This document shows positions 37,379 to 46,031 of a DNA stretch of 64,000 nt, piece after piece. The notes under the pieces were generated by a model, which saw only the letters and a program-made list of their open reading frames with translations, did no database searches and was not told where the DNA came from. How positions within the stretch are numbered: the first letter of the stretch is position 1; each line of letters opens with the position of its first letter. Source of the DNA: Streptomyces sp. LBL (GTDB taxonomy: Bacteria > Actinomycetota > Actinomycetes > Streptomycetales > Streptomycetaceae). Location of the stretch: assembly GCF_029893585.1 (NCBI RefSeq), contig NZ_JARXYX010000005.1, positions 62,001 through 126,000 on the forward strand, in the 5' to 3' direction. Made by a program: the position numbers and the translations under genes.

Positions 37379-38320
37379 TCAGGCCCGTTCCGGACTGGTC
37401 CCCGGAGCCTCCGGGTCCTCGACGAACAGGTCCTCGGCCCGCTCGACGGTGCGGGAGCGCTCCAGCCAGGCGTCCACGCGGTCGAGATCGGTGCAGGCGG
37501 TGATGCGCTCGCGCACACTGTCCGATACGGGGATGCCGCGCACCTCCAGCACGAACAAGATCCCCTTGGCCTCGCCTTCTGCCTCGCCTTCTGCCTTGCC
37601 CTCTGCCTTGCCCTCCAGGTAGGCCGTCTCACGGACCGTCCCACGGCCGGGGAAGTAGCTGACAAACGACATGATTTCCCTCAGTTTCTCTCCAGCTGGG
37701 GTGCTACCCAGGTTGATTTCCAGGAACTCGAAGAAGTACCCAGCTGTCTCGGGATCCGATTCCTCGAGTTCCTGAAGGGCGGTAATGATCGCCTTCAGTA
37801 TGGCCTCACAGGCGGCGCCGCGGGCGTGTGCCAAGGCGGAGAGTACGGCCAGTGGGAGGTTCTTCGCCGCCGTCCTGGCGTCGGTGATCACCGGCAGGTT
37901 GTCCGGCCCGGCGACCAGCGGATACGTCCGCTGAGCCGTCCAGCCGCGGGTGCCGCAGTCGAAGGGCCCGGCCGCCCACTTGGCAGTGGCCCTGTCCTGA
38001 CAGACCACGAGAAGCAGCACGGGCAGCCGGTACTTCGCCTGGAGGTGGGCGACGTAGTAAGCCCAACTCGCCTCCTTGCCTGCGACCTTGCCCGATTGCG
38101 CCTCGATGGCGAGCAGGAAGTCCTCGCCGTCGGACGGGCCGATACGCAGCACGGTGTCCACACGCCGCTCCAGCGGCCGGGCCTCCGTCACGTCCGTGGT
38201 GACGGCGTCCACGGTCGCCTTGGCGGATAACGGGACCCCGAGCACCCCGAACACGGGAGCCAGGATCTCGGGCCGCTCCTGGAAGATCCGGTGCATGCCC
38301 TCGTGAGCTGATGTGACCAT
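37379..38320 (-). CDS. Rpn/YhgA-like PD-(D/E)XK nuclease family protein
   Basis: A 313-aa protein from the ATG at 38320 (MVTSAHEGMHRIFQERPE). The core DTVLRIGPSDGEDFLLAIEAQSGK gives the D...ExQ...K pattern of the PD-(D/E)XK fold seen in Rpn (recombination-promoting nuclease) and putative-transposase YhgA-like proteins. YYVAHLQAKYRLPVLLLVVCQD fits the following strand and helix. A repeated KAEGKAEGEAEGEAKG stretch lies near residue 230. Streptomycetes carry many variable copies of this family. Rpn proteins in E. coli cut DNA and promote RecA-independent exchange; activity here is unproven. It lies at the accessory boundary. Confidence 0.8.
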   Translation of the reverse strand: MVTSAHEGMHRIFQERPEILAPVFGVLGVPLSAKATVDAVTTDVTEARPLERRVDTVLRIGPSDGEDFLLAIEAQSGKVAGKEASWAYYVAHLQAKYRLPVLLLVVCQDRATAKWAAGPFDCGTRGWTAQRTYPLVAGPDNLPVITDARTAAKNLPLAVLSALAHARGAACEAILKAIITALQELEESDPETAGYFFEFLEINLGSTPAGEKLREIMSFVSYFPGRGTVRETAYLEGKAEGKAEGEAEGEAKGILFVLEVRGIPVSDSVRERITACTDLDRVDAWLERSRTVERAEDLFVEDPEAPGTSPERA

Positions 38321-38401
38321 GTGTGCAACCCAAAGGGAGTAGAAGCTCGACTGTCCGGGCGATTGGGTGACGTTCACTCTTTCGAGCGGCGGCAAAAACG
38401 T

Positions 38402-38818
38402 TCACGCGACAGAGGTCAGCTCGCACCAGACGAATTTCCCCCGATTCCCCTGTCTGGTCAGCGGATACCAGCCCCACAGGTCGGCACACACCCGCACCAA
38501 CGCGAGCCCCCGCCCCTCCTCCGACTCGCCGAGCTGTTCCAACGCCCTCGGCGGTTCCGGCGGCGCCGGATCCGCGTCCCACGCGCCGATCCGCAGCACG
38601 CCGGCCGACCAGCACACCCGTAGCGCAGCGGGTCCCTTCGTATGGCGTACGGCGTTGGAGACCAACTCCGTCGCGAGAAGTTCGGCCACGTCGACCAGGC
38701 CGATGAGCCCGTGCATCGTGAGGATCAGACGGAGGGTACGGCGGCTGACGGTGACGGCTCGGAGGTCGTTCGGGACGCAAAGGGAGTACTCCCACGGTTC
38801 GGCTACGTTTTCGGGCAT
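38402..38818 (-). CDS. HATPase anti-sigma-type regulatory protein
   Basis: Single-domain GHKL ATP-binding protein, 138 aa, like RsbW/SpoIIAB-type kinases of streptomycetes. The N box is ELLATELVSNAVRHTKG and the G2-like box is EEGRGLALVRVCAD; the G1 box DADPAPP is weak. The ATG at 38818 (MPENVAEPWEY) has a GGAG seven bases upstream. Such genes very often sit beside XRE-DUF5753 and DUF397 genes, as here, in whiJ/abaA-like regulatory clusters. No sigma factor partner is adjacent. Confidence 0.88.
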   Translation of the reverse strand: MPENVAEPWEYSLCVPNDLRAVTVSRRTLRLILTMHGLIGLVDVAELLATELVSNAVRHTKGPAALRVCWSAGVLRIGAWDADPAPPEPPRALEQLGESEEGRGLALVRVCADLWGWYPLTRQGNRGKFVWCELTSVA

Positions 38819-39043
38819 GCGTGAACTCCGTTCAGGTGGTGGGGGGTTGCGGTCAGCGGGCGGTGGCAATGCCGCAGCCGTCATGGCAGGACGGGGCGGT
38901 GCGCTTCCGGAGCTCCCAGCCTTCCGCAGAGTATGCGTCGCGTCACTGACAGTAGGTCTATGGATTCATGTCTTGCAAGCCGATCGCGTAATCTGCCCTC
39001 CGAACGAGTTGCGCTCACACGCGCGTAGAGCAAGGAGCAGTCG

Positions 39044-39880
39044 ATGGCCCTGAGGCGCGAGCCAACAGCACGTCAGATGCGCCTAGCGGTTGAGCTGCGC
39101 AGACTCCGAGAGGCCGCAGGTCTCAACGCCCGTCAAGCGGCGGCACTTCTCGGAGTGGGCCCCGCCCAGATCACCCACATCGAGTCCGCACTCGCAGGCG
39201 TGAGCGAGAAGCGACTGCGCCGACTCGCATCCCACTACGCCTGCACAGATGGGGAATTCATCGACGCTCTGGTCGCCATGGCCACCGATCGGACACGCGG
39301 CTGGTGGGAGGAGTACCGGGGCCAGTTGCCCACGTCATTCCTCGACCTCTCCGAGCTGAACCACCACGCCTCGTCCCGGCAGGATGTTGCGATCCTGTAC
39401 GTGCCGGGCCTGCTGCAGACCGAGGACTACGCCAGAGCGGTCTTCTCTGGCAGAGTGCCCGAACTCACCGACGATGAACTTGGGTTGCGCGTCAGACACC
39501 GAATGGCGTGCCAGGACATCACCGTCCGGTACGAGTTGGTGATTCACGAGTCGGCCCTACGCATCAGGGTCAGCAACCGCGCCACCTCCCGGGCTCAGCT
39601 CACCAAGCTCCTTGAGCTCTCCGAAGCCGACAACATCACCGTGCGTGTCATCCCCTTCGATCTGGACGACTTCGCCAGAGCCGCCAGCACCATGACATAC
39701 CTGGGCGGTCCCGTACCCAAACTGGACACAGTGGTGCGTGACGTACCCCACGGCTCGGCCTTCATCGACTCTGAAGCACAGCTCGGCGCCTTTCGATACC
39801 GCTTCCGTAAGGTGGAAGCGGTATCGCTCGACCCCGAACGGTCACGTGACTTCATCAACCGGCTGACGAAGGAGCTGTGA
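39044..39880 (+). CDS. XRE-family regulator with DUF5753 (WhiJ-like)
   Basis: A 278-aa DNA-binding protein. The N-terminal helix-turn-helix (LRRLREAAGLNARQAAALLGVGPAQITHIESA region, about 17-50) is followed by a DUF5753 domain (about 95-275; VLYVPGLLQTEDYARAVF-like segment, DNITVRVIPFD). The ATG start gives MALRREPTARQ and follows GGAG. It is directly upstream of the DUF397 gene (seven bases between), the classic arrangement of WhiJ and its small partner in Streptomyces. Such pairs tune development or antibiotic production. The local GC looks lower than in the flanking core genes. Confidence 0.92.
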   Translation: MALRREPTARQMRLAVELRRLREAAGLNARQAAALLGVGPAQITHIESALAGVSEKRLRRLASHYACTDGEFIDALVAMATDRTRGWWEEYRGQLPTSFLDLSELNHHASSRQDVAILYVPGLLQTEDYARAVFSGRVPELTDDELGLRVRHRMACQDITVRYELVIHESALRIRVSNRATSRAQLTKLLELSEADNITVRVIPFDLDDFARAASTMTYLGGPVPKLDTVVRDVPHGSAFIDSEAQLGAFRYRFRKVEAVSLDPERSRDFINRLTKEL

Positions 39881-39887
39881 GGCACCC

Positions 39888-40274
39888 ATGGACAACTGGC
39901 GGAAGTCGTCCTACTCAGGCCCCGACGACGGAAACGAGTGCGTGGAGGTCGCGAACTCCCCCACGCACATAGCCATCCGCGACTCAAAGACTCCGGCCAG
40001 GGCCAAGCTCACCTTCCCAACTGGGGCCTTCATCCCGTTCGTCGACGCCCTCAAAGACACCCCCGACAACTGGCGGAAGTCGTCCCACTCAGGCCCGGAC
40101 GACGGCAACTCCTGCGTGGAAATCGCAACCGACCTCACCCGAGTAGCGATACGCGACTCCAAGACATCGGCCGGCGCAACGCTCACCTTCCCCACCAGAG
40201 CCTTCACCACCTTCGTCGAAGCCCTGAAGCCGACTTTCTCCACCGTCACCGACTTCCCCGGGTTCCGAGGCTGA
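39888..40274 (+). CDS. Double DUF397 protein
   Basis: A 128-aa protein with two tandem DUF397 domains (about 1-58 and 59-118). Both begin DNWRKSSxSGPDDGNxCVE and contain VAIRDSKT or IAIRDSKT, so the gene arose by internal duplication. DUF397 proteins are usually a single domain of about 60-80 residues. It starts seven bases after the WhiJ-like gene and is probably co-translated, acting as its partner. After the second domain the tail (PTFSTVTDFPGFRG) is not conserved. Confidence 0.92.
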   Translation: MDNWRKSSYSGPDDGNECVEVANSPTHIAIRDSKTPARAKLTFPTGAFIPFVDALKDTPDNWRKSSHSGPDDGNSCVEIATDLTRVAIRDSKTSAGATLTFPTRAFTTFVEALKPTFSTVTDFPGFRG

Positions 40275-40339
40275 CCCACCTCGTCCCCCGAGCCGTCGCC
40301 AGCTCACAAGCGAACACCTGCAGCGCCACCGCCGCCACC

Positions 40340-40504
40340 ACCGTCCGCAGCAACGTCGGCGTGGCCGGAGCCAGAGGTCAGGTCATGTCCCCCGCTCCTC
40401 CAGCTCGGCCCGCAGAGCAGCGAACCCCGGTACTCCAGCCGCCTCAGTCCGGCCATCACGACATCGAGCGCAGCCTGCGACCCCGCGTATCCCCGTATCC
40501 CCCC
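40340..40504 (-). pseudogene. glmS: glmS remnant (deleted and frameshifted)
   Basis: On the minus strand, 40492-40424 reads GYAGSQAALDVVMAGLRRLE then YRG, close to residues 6-28 of GlmS (MCGIVGYVG...ALDVVMAGLKRLEYRGYDS). It is joined, one frame over, to FAALRAELEERG, which matches GlmS near residue 105, then back to the first frame with GHDLTS. About 70 internal codons and all the rest of the roughly 600-codon gene are missing, and an extra G in a G run explains the second shift. The N-terminal Cys2 codon is replaced by repeat sequence. Intact glmS normally lies here between acpS and coaA. Confidence 0.75.
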
Positions 40505-40546
40505 GTATCCCGCATCCCCCCGTATCCCCGTATCCCCGCATCCCCT
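40481..40546. repeat. Tandem CCCCGTATCC repeats
   Basis: About seven imperfect copies of CCCCGTATC/CCCCGCATC spread over 66 bases. They run into the first codons of the glmS remnant, so they may have grown after the gene lost function. Confidence 0.85.
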
Positions 40547-40728
40547 GATGCCGCCCATAGAACCGCAGCCTTACGCACAACCCACCGCCCAAAACGACCC
40601 CCGCATGCCCGAAATCGGACACCCCGCAGCCGTACGAAGCCCGAGCCGACCCCAAACCGACCCCAAACCGGCCCTCCGCGTGACCCACCCCACCCTCCAC
40701 CCCGTTCAAACTCCGTTAACAATGGACT

Positions 40729-41718
40729 GTGATCTCTCAGGTCTCCCCGATACCCCGGAGCGCCCACCGGCACAAGCCGGAGGCGACTCCCTACGTCGAC
40801 CTCACCCGAGCCGAGTGGAGCGCGCTGCGCGAGAAGACGCCGCTGTCGCTCACCGCCGACGAGGTCGAGAAGCTGCGTGGCCTCGGCGACGTCATCGACC
40901 TCGACGAGGTGCGGGACATCTACCTCCCGCTCTCCCGCCTCCTCAACCTCTACGTCGGCGCGACCGACGGCCTCAGAGGGGCGCTGAACACCTTCCTCGG
41001 CGAACAGGGGTCTCAGTCCGGCACCCCGTTCGTCATAGGAGTGGCCGGCTCGGTCGCCGTAGGAAAGTCCACGGTTGCCCGACTGCTCCAGGCCCTGCTC
41101 TCCCGCTGGCCGGAACACCCCCGCGTCGAACTCGTCACGACCGACGGTTTCCTCCTCCCCACCCGGGAGCTGGAGGCCCGCGGCCTGATGTCGAGGAAAG
41201 GTTTCCCCGAGTCGTACGACCGCCGCGCGCTCACGCGTTTCGTCGCCGACATCAAGGCGGGGAAGGACGAGGTCACGGCGCCCGTCTACTCCCACCTCAT
41301 CTACGACATCGTCCCGGACCAGCGCCTCACGGTCCGACGTCCCGACATCCTGATCGTCGAGGGCCTCAACGTCCTCCAGCCCGCGCTGCCCGGCAAGGAC
41401 GGCCGCACCCGCGTCGGTCTCGCCGACTACTTCGACTTCAGTGTGTACGTCGACGCCCGCACCGAGGACATCGAGCGCTGGTACCTCAACCGCTTCAAGA
41501 AGCTGCGGGCGACGGCCTTCCAGAACCCGTCCTCGTACTTCCGCAAGTACACCCAGGTGTCCGAGGAGGAGGCCCTCGACTACGCCGGCACCACCTGGCG
41601 GACGATCAACCGGCTCAACCTGGTCGAGAACGTGGCCCCCACCCGGGGCCGCGCCACCCTCATCATCCGCAAGGGCGCCGACCACAAGGTGCAGAAGCTC
41701 AGCCTGCGCAAACTGTGA
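40729..41718 (+). CDS. coaA: Type I pantothenate kinase
   Basis: CoaA, 329 aa, phosphorylates pantothenate, the first and controlling step of CoA synthesis. Walker A is [12 protein letters not shown], followed by [29 protein letters not shown], which is a family signature. VEGLNVLQ and SVYVDA come later. The GTG start gives [14 protein letters not shown]. It is the first gene rightward after the glmS remnant and is followed 30 bases on by the DUF389 gene. Confidence 0.96.
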   Translation: MISQVSPIPRSAHRHKPEATPYVDLTRAEWSALREKTPLSLTADEVEKLRGLGDVIDLDEVRDIYLPLSRLLNLYVGATDGLRGALNTFLGEQGSQSGTPFVIGVAGSVAVGKSTVARLLQALLSRWPEHPRVELVTTDGFLLPTRELEARGLMSRKGFPESYDRRALTRFVADIKAGKDEVTAPVYSHLIYDIVPDQRLTVRRPDILIVEGLNVLQPALPGKDGRTRVGLADYFDFSVYVDARTEDIERWYLNRFKKLRATAFQNPSSYFRKYTQVSEEEALDYAGTTWRTINRLNLVENVAPTRGRATLIIRKGADHKVQKLSLRKL

Positions 41719-41748
41719 AGCCGAAGCGGGGGCCTGTAGAAAGGCACC

Positions 41749-42699
41749 ATGCTGCATCTTCGCCTCATCACACCGTCCGACAAGACCGACGACGTGGTCC
41801 GTCTGATCGAGAGGACGGTCGGCACCACCCACCTCGTCGTCCTGCCGGGCGCCGCCCGCAACCCGGCCGGGGACGTGGTGATGTGCGACGTCGCCCGTGA
41901 GGCCGGCGACGAACTCCTCACCGGGCTCCAGGCGTTGGGCCTGGACGACAGCGGCTCGATCGCCGTCGAGAACATCGACCTGTCGCTGTCCAAGCGCGCC
42001 GACGAGGCCGAGGCGGAGGCACCCGGCGAGGGCGCCGACGCGGTCCTGTGGGAGCACCTCACCGATGCGACCCACGAGGAGTCGACCCTCTCCGTCACCT
42101 ATCTGGCGTTCATCACCCTCGCCACGATGATCGCGGCCTGCGGTGTGGTGCTGGACAACGCGATCCTGATCGTGGGCGCGATGGCGGTCGGCCCGGAGTT
42201 CGGCCCGCTGGCCGGTATCTGCACGGCCGCGGTGCAGCGCGCCCCACGCCTCGCGCTCCGCTCACTGACCGCACTGCTGGTGGGCTTCGCGGTGGCGATG
42301 GCGGTGACCGTCGGCTTCAGCCTCTTCATGGACGCCGTCGACCTGTTCTCCAAGGCCCAGTTGGAGGCCGAGCGCCCCAACACCGGCTTCATCTACGCCC
42401 CCGACTGGTTCTCGTTCGTCGTGGCGGTGCTCGCCGGAGCCGCCGGCACCCTCTCCCTGACGTCCGCCAAGTCCGGTGCGCTGGTGGGTGTGGCCATCTC
42501 GGTCACGACGGTCCCGGCCGCCGCCAACGCGGCCGTCGCCATGATCTACACCGACACCGACCAGGCCTGGCACTCCACGGAACAGCTCCTGCTGAACCTC
42601 CTGGGCATCATCCTGGCCGGCACCCTGACCCTGCTCCTCCAGAAGTGGCTCTGGACGACGACCCGGACGACGACCCAGCGGATACGCTCAGCTTCTTGA
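41749..42699 (+). CDS. DUF389 membrane protein
   Basis: A 316-aa protein. A cytoplasmic N-terminal part (about 1-90) leads into the DUF389 region with about five to six transmembrane segments (TYLAFITLATMIAACGVVLDN, ILIVGAMAVGPEFGPLAGICTAA, ALLVGFAVAMAVTVGFSLF, FVVAVLAGAAGTLSL, LLNLLGIILAGTLTLLL). The AMAVGPEFGP motif is typical. Function is unknown in the family. It lies 30 bases after coaA and converges on glmM. Confidence 0.9.
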   Translation: MLHLRLITPSDKTDDVVRLIERTVGTTHLVVLPGAARNPAGDVVMCDVAREAGDELLTGLQALGLDDSGSIAVENIDLSLSKRADEAEAEAPGEGADAVLWEHLTDATHEESTLSVTYLAFITLATMIAACGVVLDNAILIVGAMAVGPEFGPLAGICTAAVQRAPRLALRSLTALLVGFAVAMAVTVGFSLFMDAVDLFSKAQLEAERPNTGFIYAPDWFSFVVAVLAGAAGTLSLTSAKSGALVGVAISVTTVPAAANAAVAMIYTDTDQAWHSTEQLLLNLLGIILAGTLTLLLQKWLWTTTRTTTQRIRSAS

Positions 42700-42720
42700 A
42701 GCGCCGCGAACGGCAACGCG

Positions 42721-42767
42721 CCCCAGCGGGGCGCGGGGCTCTGCCGCTGTGCGGCTCCGCCGCGTGG
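42721..42767. repeat. Dispersed Streptomyces intergenic repeat, variant
   Basis: CCCCAGCGGGGCGCGGGGCT and then GTGCGGCTCCGCCGCGTGG. This is the second widespread form of the GGGGCGCGGGG family that I recall from many streptomycete gene ends. It contains two small hairpins and separates the convergent DUF389 gene from glmM, so it may act as a terminator. Confidence 0.65.
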
Positions 42768-42769
42768 CC

Positions 42770-44128
42770 CTACCCCAGCGCCGCCTTCACCTCATCGGCC
42801 AACCGCCCCGCCACAGACCGCGCCTGATCGATATCAGCCGCCTCGACCATCACCCGGACCAACGGCTCCGTCCCCGACGGCCGCAACAGAACCCGCCCCG
42901 TCTTCCCCAGCGCCCGCTCCGCGTCAGCCACCGCCGCGGCCAATTCCTCAGACGTACCGACCTGGCCCCGATCCACGTCCGGCACATTGATGAGAACCTG
43001 CGGCAACCGCTCCATCACAGCCGCCAGCTCCCGCAGCGACCGTCCGCTCTCCGCGACCCGAGCCGCCAACAGCAACCCGGTCAACGTCCCGTCCCCGGTC
43101 GTTGCGTGGTCGAGGATGATCACGTGCCCGGACTGCTCGCCACCGAGCGCGTAGCCGTGCTCCTTCATCTCCTCCAGCACATACCGGTCCCCCACCGCCG
43201 TCTGGATGATCTTCAACCCCTCCCGCTCCAGAGCGAGCTTGAAGCCGAGGTTGGACATCACGGTCGCGACCACGGTGTCGGCCCGCAGCGCCCCCCGCTC
43301 CCGCATCGCCAGCGCGAGGACGGCCATGATCTGGTCGCCGTCCACCTCCGCACCGGTGTGGTCGACGGCCAGGCACCGGTCGGCGTCCCCGTCGTGCGCG
43401 ATGCCGAAGTCCGCGCCGTGCTCGACGACCGCGGCCTTCAGCGGGCCGAGGTGGGTGGACCCGCATCCGTCGTTGATGTTGAGCCCGGTCGGCTCGGCCC
43501 CGATCGTGACGACCTCGGCACCGGCCCGCGTGAACGCCTCCGGCGACACGAGGGCGGCAGCGCCGTGCGCCTCGTCGAGGACGATCTTCAGACCGTCCAG
43601 TCGGTTCGGCAGCACGCTGACGAGATGGGCGACGTATCGGTCGAACCCTTCCTCGTACGACCGCACGCGTCCCACGCCCGCACCTGTCGGCCGGTCCCAC
43701 GGGGCGCCGGTGCGGTGCTCCTCGTAGACCGCCTCGATGCGCTCCTCCAGCTCGTCGTCGAGCTTGTGCCCGCCGCGGGAGAGGAACTTGATGCCGTTGT
43801 CCGGCATGGCGTTGTGGCTGGCGGAGAGCATGACACCGAGGTCGGCGCTCAGCGCGGCCGTCAGATACGCCACCGCCGGCGTCGGCAGGACGCCCACGCG
43901 CAGGACGTCCACGCCCGCGCTGGCGAGGCCCGCGACCACCGCGGCCTCCAGGAACTCCCCGGACGCACGCGGGTCCCGTCCGACCACGGCGGTCGGCCGG
44001 TGACCCTCGAACGTGCCCACCTCGGCCAGTACGTGCGCCGCGGCGACGGAGAGGCCGAGAGCCAGCTCGGCCGTCAGATCCGCGTTGGCGACACCGCGCA
44101 CGCCGTCCGTGCCGAAGAGTCGTCCCAC
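42770..44128 (-). CDS. glmM: Phosphoglucosamine mutase
   Basis: GlmM, 452 aa, interconverts glucosamine-6-P and glucosamine-1-P on the way to UDP-GlcNAc. The phosphoserine lies in SASHN (Ser104). The N-terminus is [14 protein letters not shown], the metal loop DGDADRC and the substrate loop GGEQSGH. The GTG at 44128 has GGAGG six bases upstream; the longer frame is not needed. It works directly after GlmS, whose gene nearby is decayed, so the cell must use another glmS. Confidence 0.96.
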   Translation of the reverse strand: MGRLFGTDGVRGVANADLTAELALGLSVAAAHVLAEVGTFEGHRPTAVVGRDPRASGEFLEAAVVAGLASAGVDVLRVGVLPTPAVAYLTAALSADLGVMLSASHNAMPDNGIKFLSRGGHKLDDELEERIEAVYEEHRTGAPWDRPTGAGVGRVRSYEEGFDRYVAHLVSVLPNRLDGLKIVLDEAHGAAALVSPEAFTRAGAEVVTIGAEPTGLNINDGCGSTHLGPLKAAVVEHGADFGIAHDGDADRCLAVDHTGAEVDGDQIMAVLALAMRERGALRADTVVATVMSNLGFKLALEREGLKIIQTAVGDRYVLEEMKEHGYALGGEQSGHVIILDHATTGDGTLTGLLLAARVAESGRSLRELAAVMERLPQVLINVPDVDRGQVGTSEELAAAVADAERALGKTGRVLLRPSGTEPLVRVMVEAADIDQARSVAGRLADEVKAALG

Positions 44129-44242
44129 TTGTCCTCCTGAGGAAGCATCAGTTTCACAAGGCGCGCTCACAACGGATAGCGGCATCCGATCACACAAGCC
44201 TTTGAACGTCTTGTGTCGTTATACGCCCTCGATGGTGATAAA

Positions 44243-44284
44243 CGAACGCCCCGGCGGCACTGTGGCGTGCCGCCGGGGCGTTCG
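44243..44284 (-). terminator. Terminator after rpsI
   Basis: Perfect 18-bp stem (left arm 44243-44260, right arm 44267-44284; CGAACGCCCCGGCGGCAC and its complement) with a six-base loop TGTGGC, 20 bases past the rpsI stop. Confidence 0.92.
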
Positions 44285-44303
44285 TAGGAGCAGGCAGCGA
44301 AGC

Positions 44304-44831
44304 TTAGCGCTTGCTGTACTGCGGGGCCTTGCGGGCCTTCTTGAGACCGGCCTTCTTGCGCTCGACCGCACGGTCGTCACGCTTGAGGTAACCGGCCTTC
44401 TTGAGGGCCCCGCGGTTGTTGTCCACGTCGGCCTCGTTCAGCGCGCGGGCCACGCCGAGGCGCAGGGCGCCGGCCTGACCGGAGACGCCGCCACCCGAGA
44501 TGCGGGCGATGACGTCGTAGCGGCCGTCGAGCTCGAGCACCTTGAAGGGCTCGTTGACTTCCTGCTGGTGGACCTTGTTCGGGAAGTAGTCCTCGAGCGT
44601 GCGCCCGTTGACCTTCCACTTGCCGGTGCCGGGCACGATGCGAACGCGCGCGATGGCGTTCTTGCGACGGCCCAGGCCGGCAGCCGGCTGCGGGTCGCCG
44701 AAGCGGCCGGCGAGGGACTCCGAGGTGTACTCACCCTCGACGGGAACCTCGGACTCGGTGGTGTAGCTCTCGATGTCGACGAGCTCGGTCTCGGTCTCTT
44801 CGACCGGCTGCTCAACAGTGGTCTCGGCCAC
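44304..44831 (-). CDS. rpsI: Ribosomal protein S9
   Basis: Small-subunit protein uS9, 175 aa. The N-terminal 45 residues are an acidic extension common in actinobacteria ([17 protein letters not shown]). The core ([19 protein letters not shown] to the end) finishes [10 protein letters not shown], the tail that reaches the P site. It lies 42 bases after rplM in the usual rplM-rpsI operon and is followed by a strong terminator. Confidence 0.97.
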   Translation of the reverse strand: MAETTVEQPVEETETELVDIESYTTESEVPVEGEYTSESLAGRFGDPQPAAGLGRRKNAIARVRIVPGTGKWKVNGRTLEDYFPNKVHQQEVNEPFKVLELDGRYDVIARISGGGVSGQAGALRLGVARALNEADVDNNRGALKKAGYLKRDDRAVERKKAGLKKARKAPQYSKR

Positions 44832-44873
44832 GATGCTCCTCAGATTCTTTTCTGTCTTAGGGGGTGGCCGGAA

Positions 44874-45317
44874 CTACTGCGCGACCTGGGTGATCTCGAA
44901 CGGCACCGGCTGCTGGGCAGCGTGCGGGTGCTGGTCACCCTTGTAGACCTTCAGCTTCGAGAGCATCTGACGGCCCAGAGTGTTCTTGGGGAGCATGCCC
45001 TTGACGGCCTTCTCGACAGCTTTCTCGGGGTTCTTGTCGAGGAGCTCGTCATAACGGACGGAACGCAGACCACCCGGGTAACCGGAGTGGCGGTACGCCA
45101 GCTTCTGAGTGCGCTTGTTGCCGGAGAGGTGCACCTTGTCGGCGTTGATGATGATGACGAAGTCACCGGTGTCGACGTGAGGCGCGTAGATCGGCTTGTG
45201 CTTGCCCCGCAGAAGGGACGCGGCGGTGGTGGCGAGACGGCCCAGGACGATGTCCTGAGCGTCGATGACGTGCCACTGGCGCGTCACATCGCCGGGCTTG
45301 GGGCTGTACGTACGCAC
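44874..45317 (-). CDS. rplM: Ribosomal protein L13
   Basis: Large-subunit protein uL13, 147 aa from the GTG at 45317 ([20 protein letters not shown]). [19 protein letters not shown] and [20 protein letters not shown] are family segments. GAAGG precedes the start by about nine bases. It is first in rplM-rpsI. The long upstream gap holds its promoter and possibly a leader. Confidence 0.97.
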   Translation of the reverse strand: MRTYSPKPGDVTRQWHVIDAQDIVLGRLATTAASLLRGKHKPIYAPHVDTGDFVIIINADKVHLSGNKRTQKLAYRHSGYPGGLRSVRYDELLDKNPEKAVEKAVKGMLPKNTLGRQMLSKLKVYKGDQHPHAAQQPVPFEITQVAQ

Positions 45318-45616
45318 GGTTCGTAGCCTTCGCTTCGAGTGAATGGTCCTAGACAAGGTCACCGAAACGATCACGACAGCCTGGACCGCACTGCGGCGAC
45401 GCATACCGCGTACGTGGGTCGCTGGTCATCGGCCCGGTGGACCGGTGTAAGGGCCCGTCCCGTGAGAATGAGCAAGCCAATACACAACGAACATGCAGGA
45501 TACCTGCGGCGCCCGGGCCGGGTCAAAACGAGGTGTTTCGCAACCGGACAGGGCCTCCTTGAGTGTACGTCCACCCGATCGGCCCCCGCGCCTGACATGG
45601 ACGGGGTCCGGCCACT

Positions 45617-45646
45617 GAAGGGGCCCGCCGCCGAATGGGCCCCTTC
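45617..45646. terminator. Orphan terminator-like hairpin
   Basis: Perfect 10-bp stem, GAAGGGGCCC and GGGCCCCTTC, with a ten-base loop. It lies 300 bases upstream of rplM and about 390 bases from the next gene on the other side, so it ends no visible gene. Confidence 0.6.
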
Positions 45647-45800
45647 GAGGAACCAGGGACTGCCCAAGACACCGGACGTGGGGATCGTCATACGCGGATC
45701 CGCCGGCCGGCCGGATGCGCGCGGCCCGGATCACGAGGGCATTGCCCATCCGCCGTCCGAGGTCAGCCGTGCCGTGCACGCCACCGCGACCCCGGTACGG

Positions 45801-45870
45801 CCCTGGTGACGGCGCCGGTACGGGCCTGGTGACGGCCGCCGTTTCAGCCCTGGTGACGGCCGCCGTACCG
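45801..45870. repeat. 23-bp tandem repeat, three copies
   Basis: Three copies of a CCTGGTGACGGCCGCCGT-centred unit with small changes, at a 23-base period. Confidence 0.85.
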
Positions 45871-46031
45871 TCCCGGAACGGCGGCCAGCGCCGCCCACGG
45901 AGGCCGGCTCACCCTTCGTACCAACCACCCTGAGATGTCGCTTTTGCGGTCGCTCATCAACCGAACGCCGGGGGTTCCAGAGCTTCTTGAGGCGGACCGG
46001 CGCACCGCTCGGCCCGTCTAAGATGCGCCCC

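Larger units (their letters stand above)
45318..46031. other. Intergenic upstream of rplM, no gene seen
   Basis: This 714-base divergent gap holds the rplM promoter, an orphan terminator-like hairpin (45617-45646) and a 23-bp triplicate repeat (45801-45870). No frame in it resembles a protein. Confidence 0.6.
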
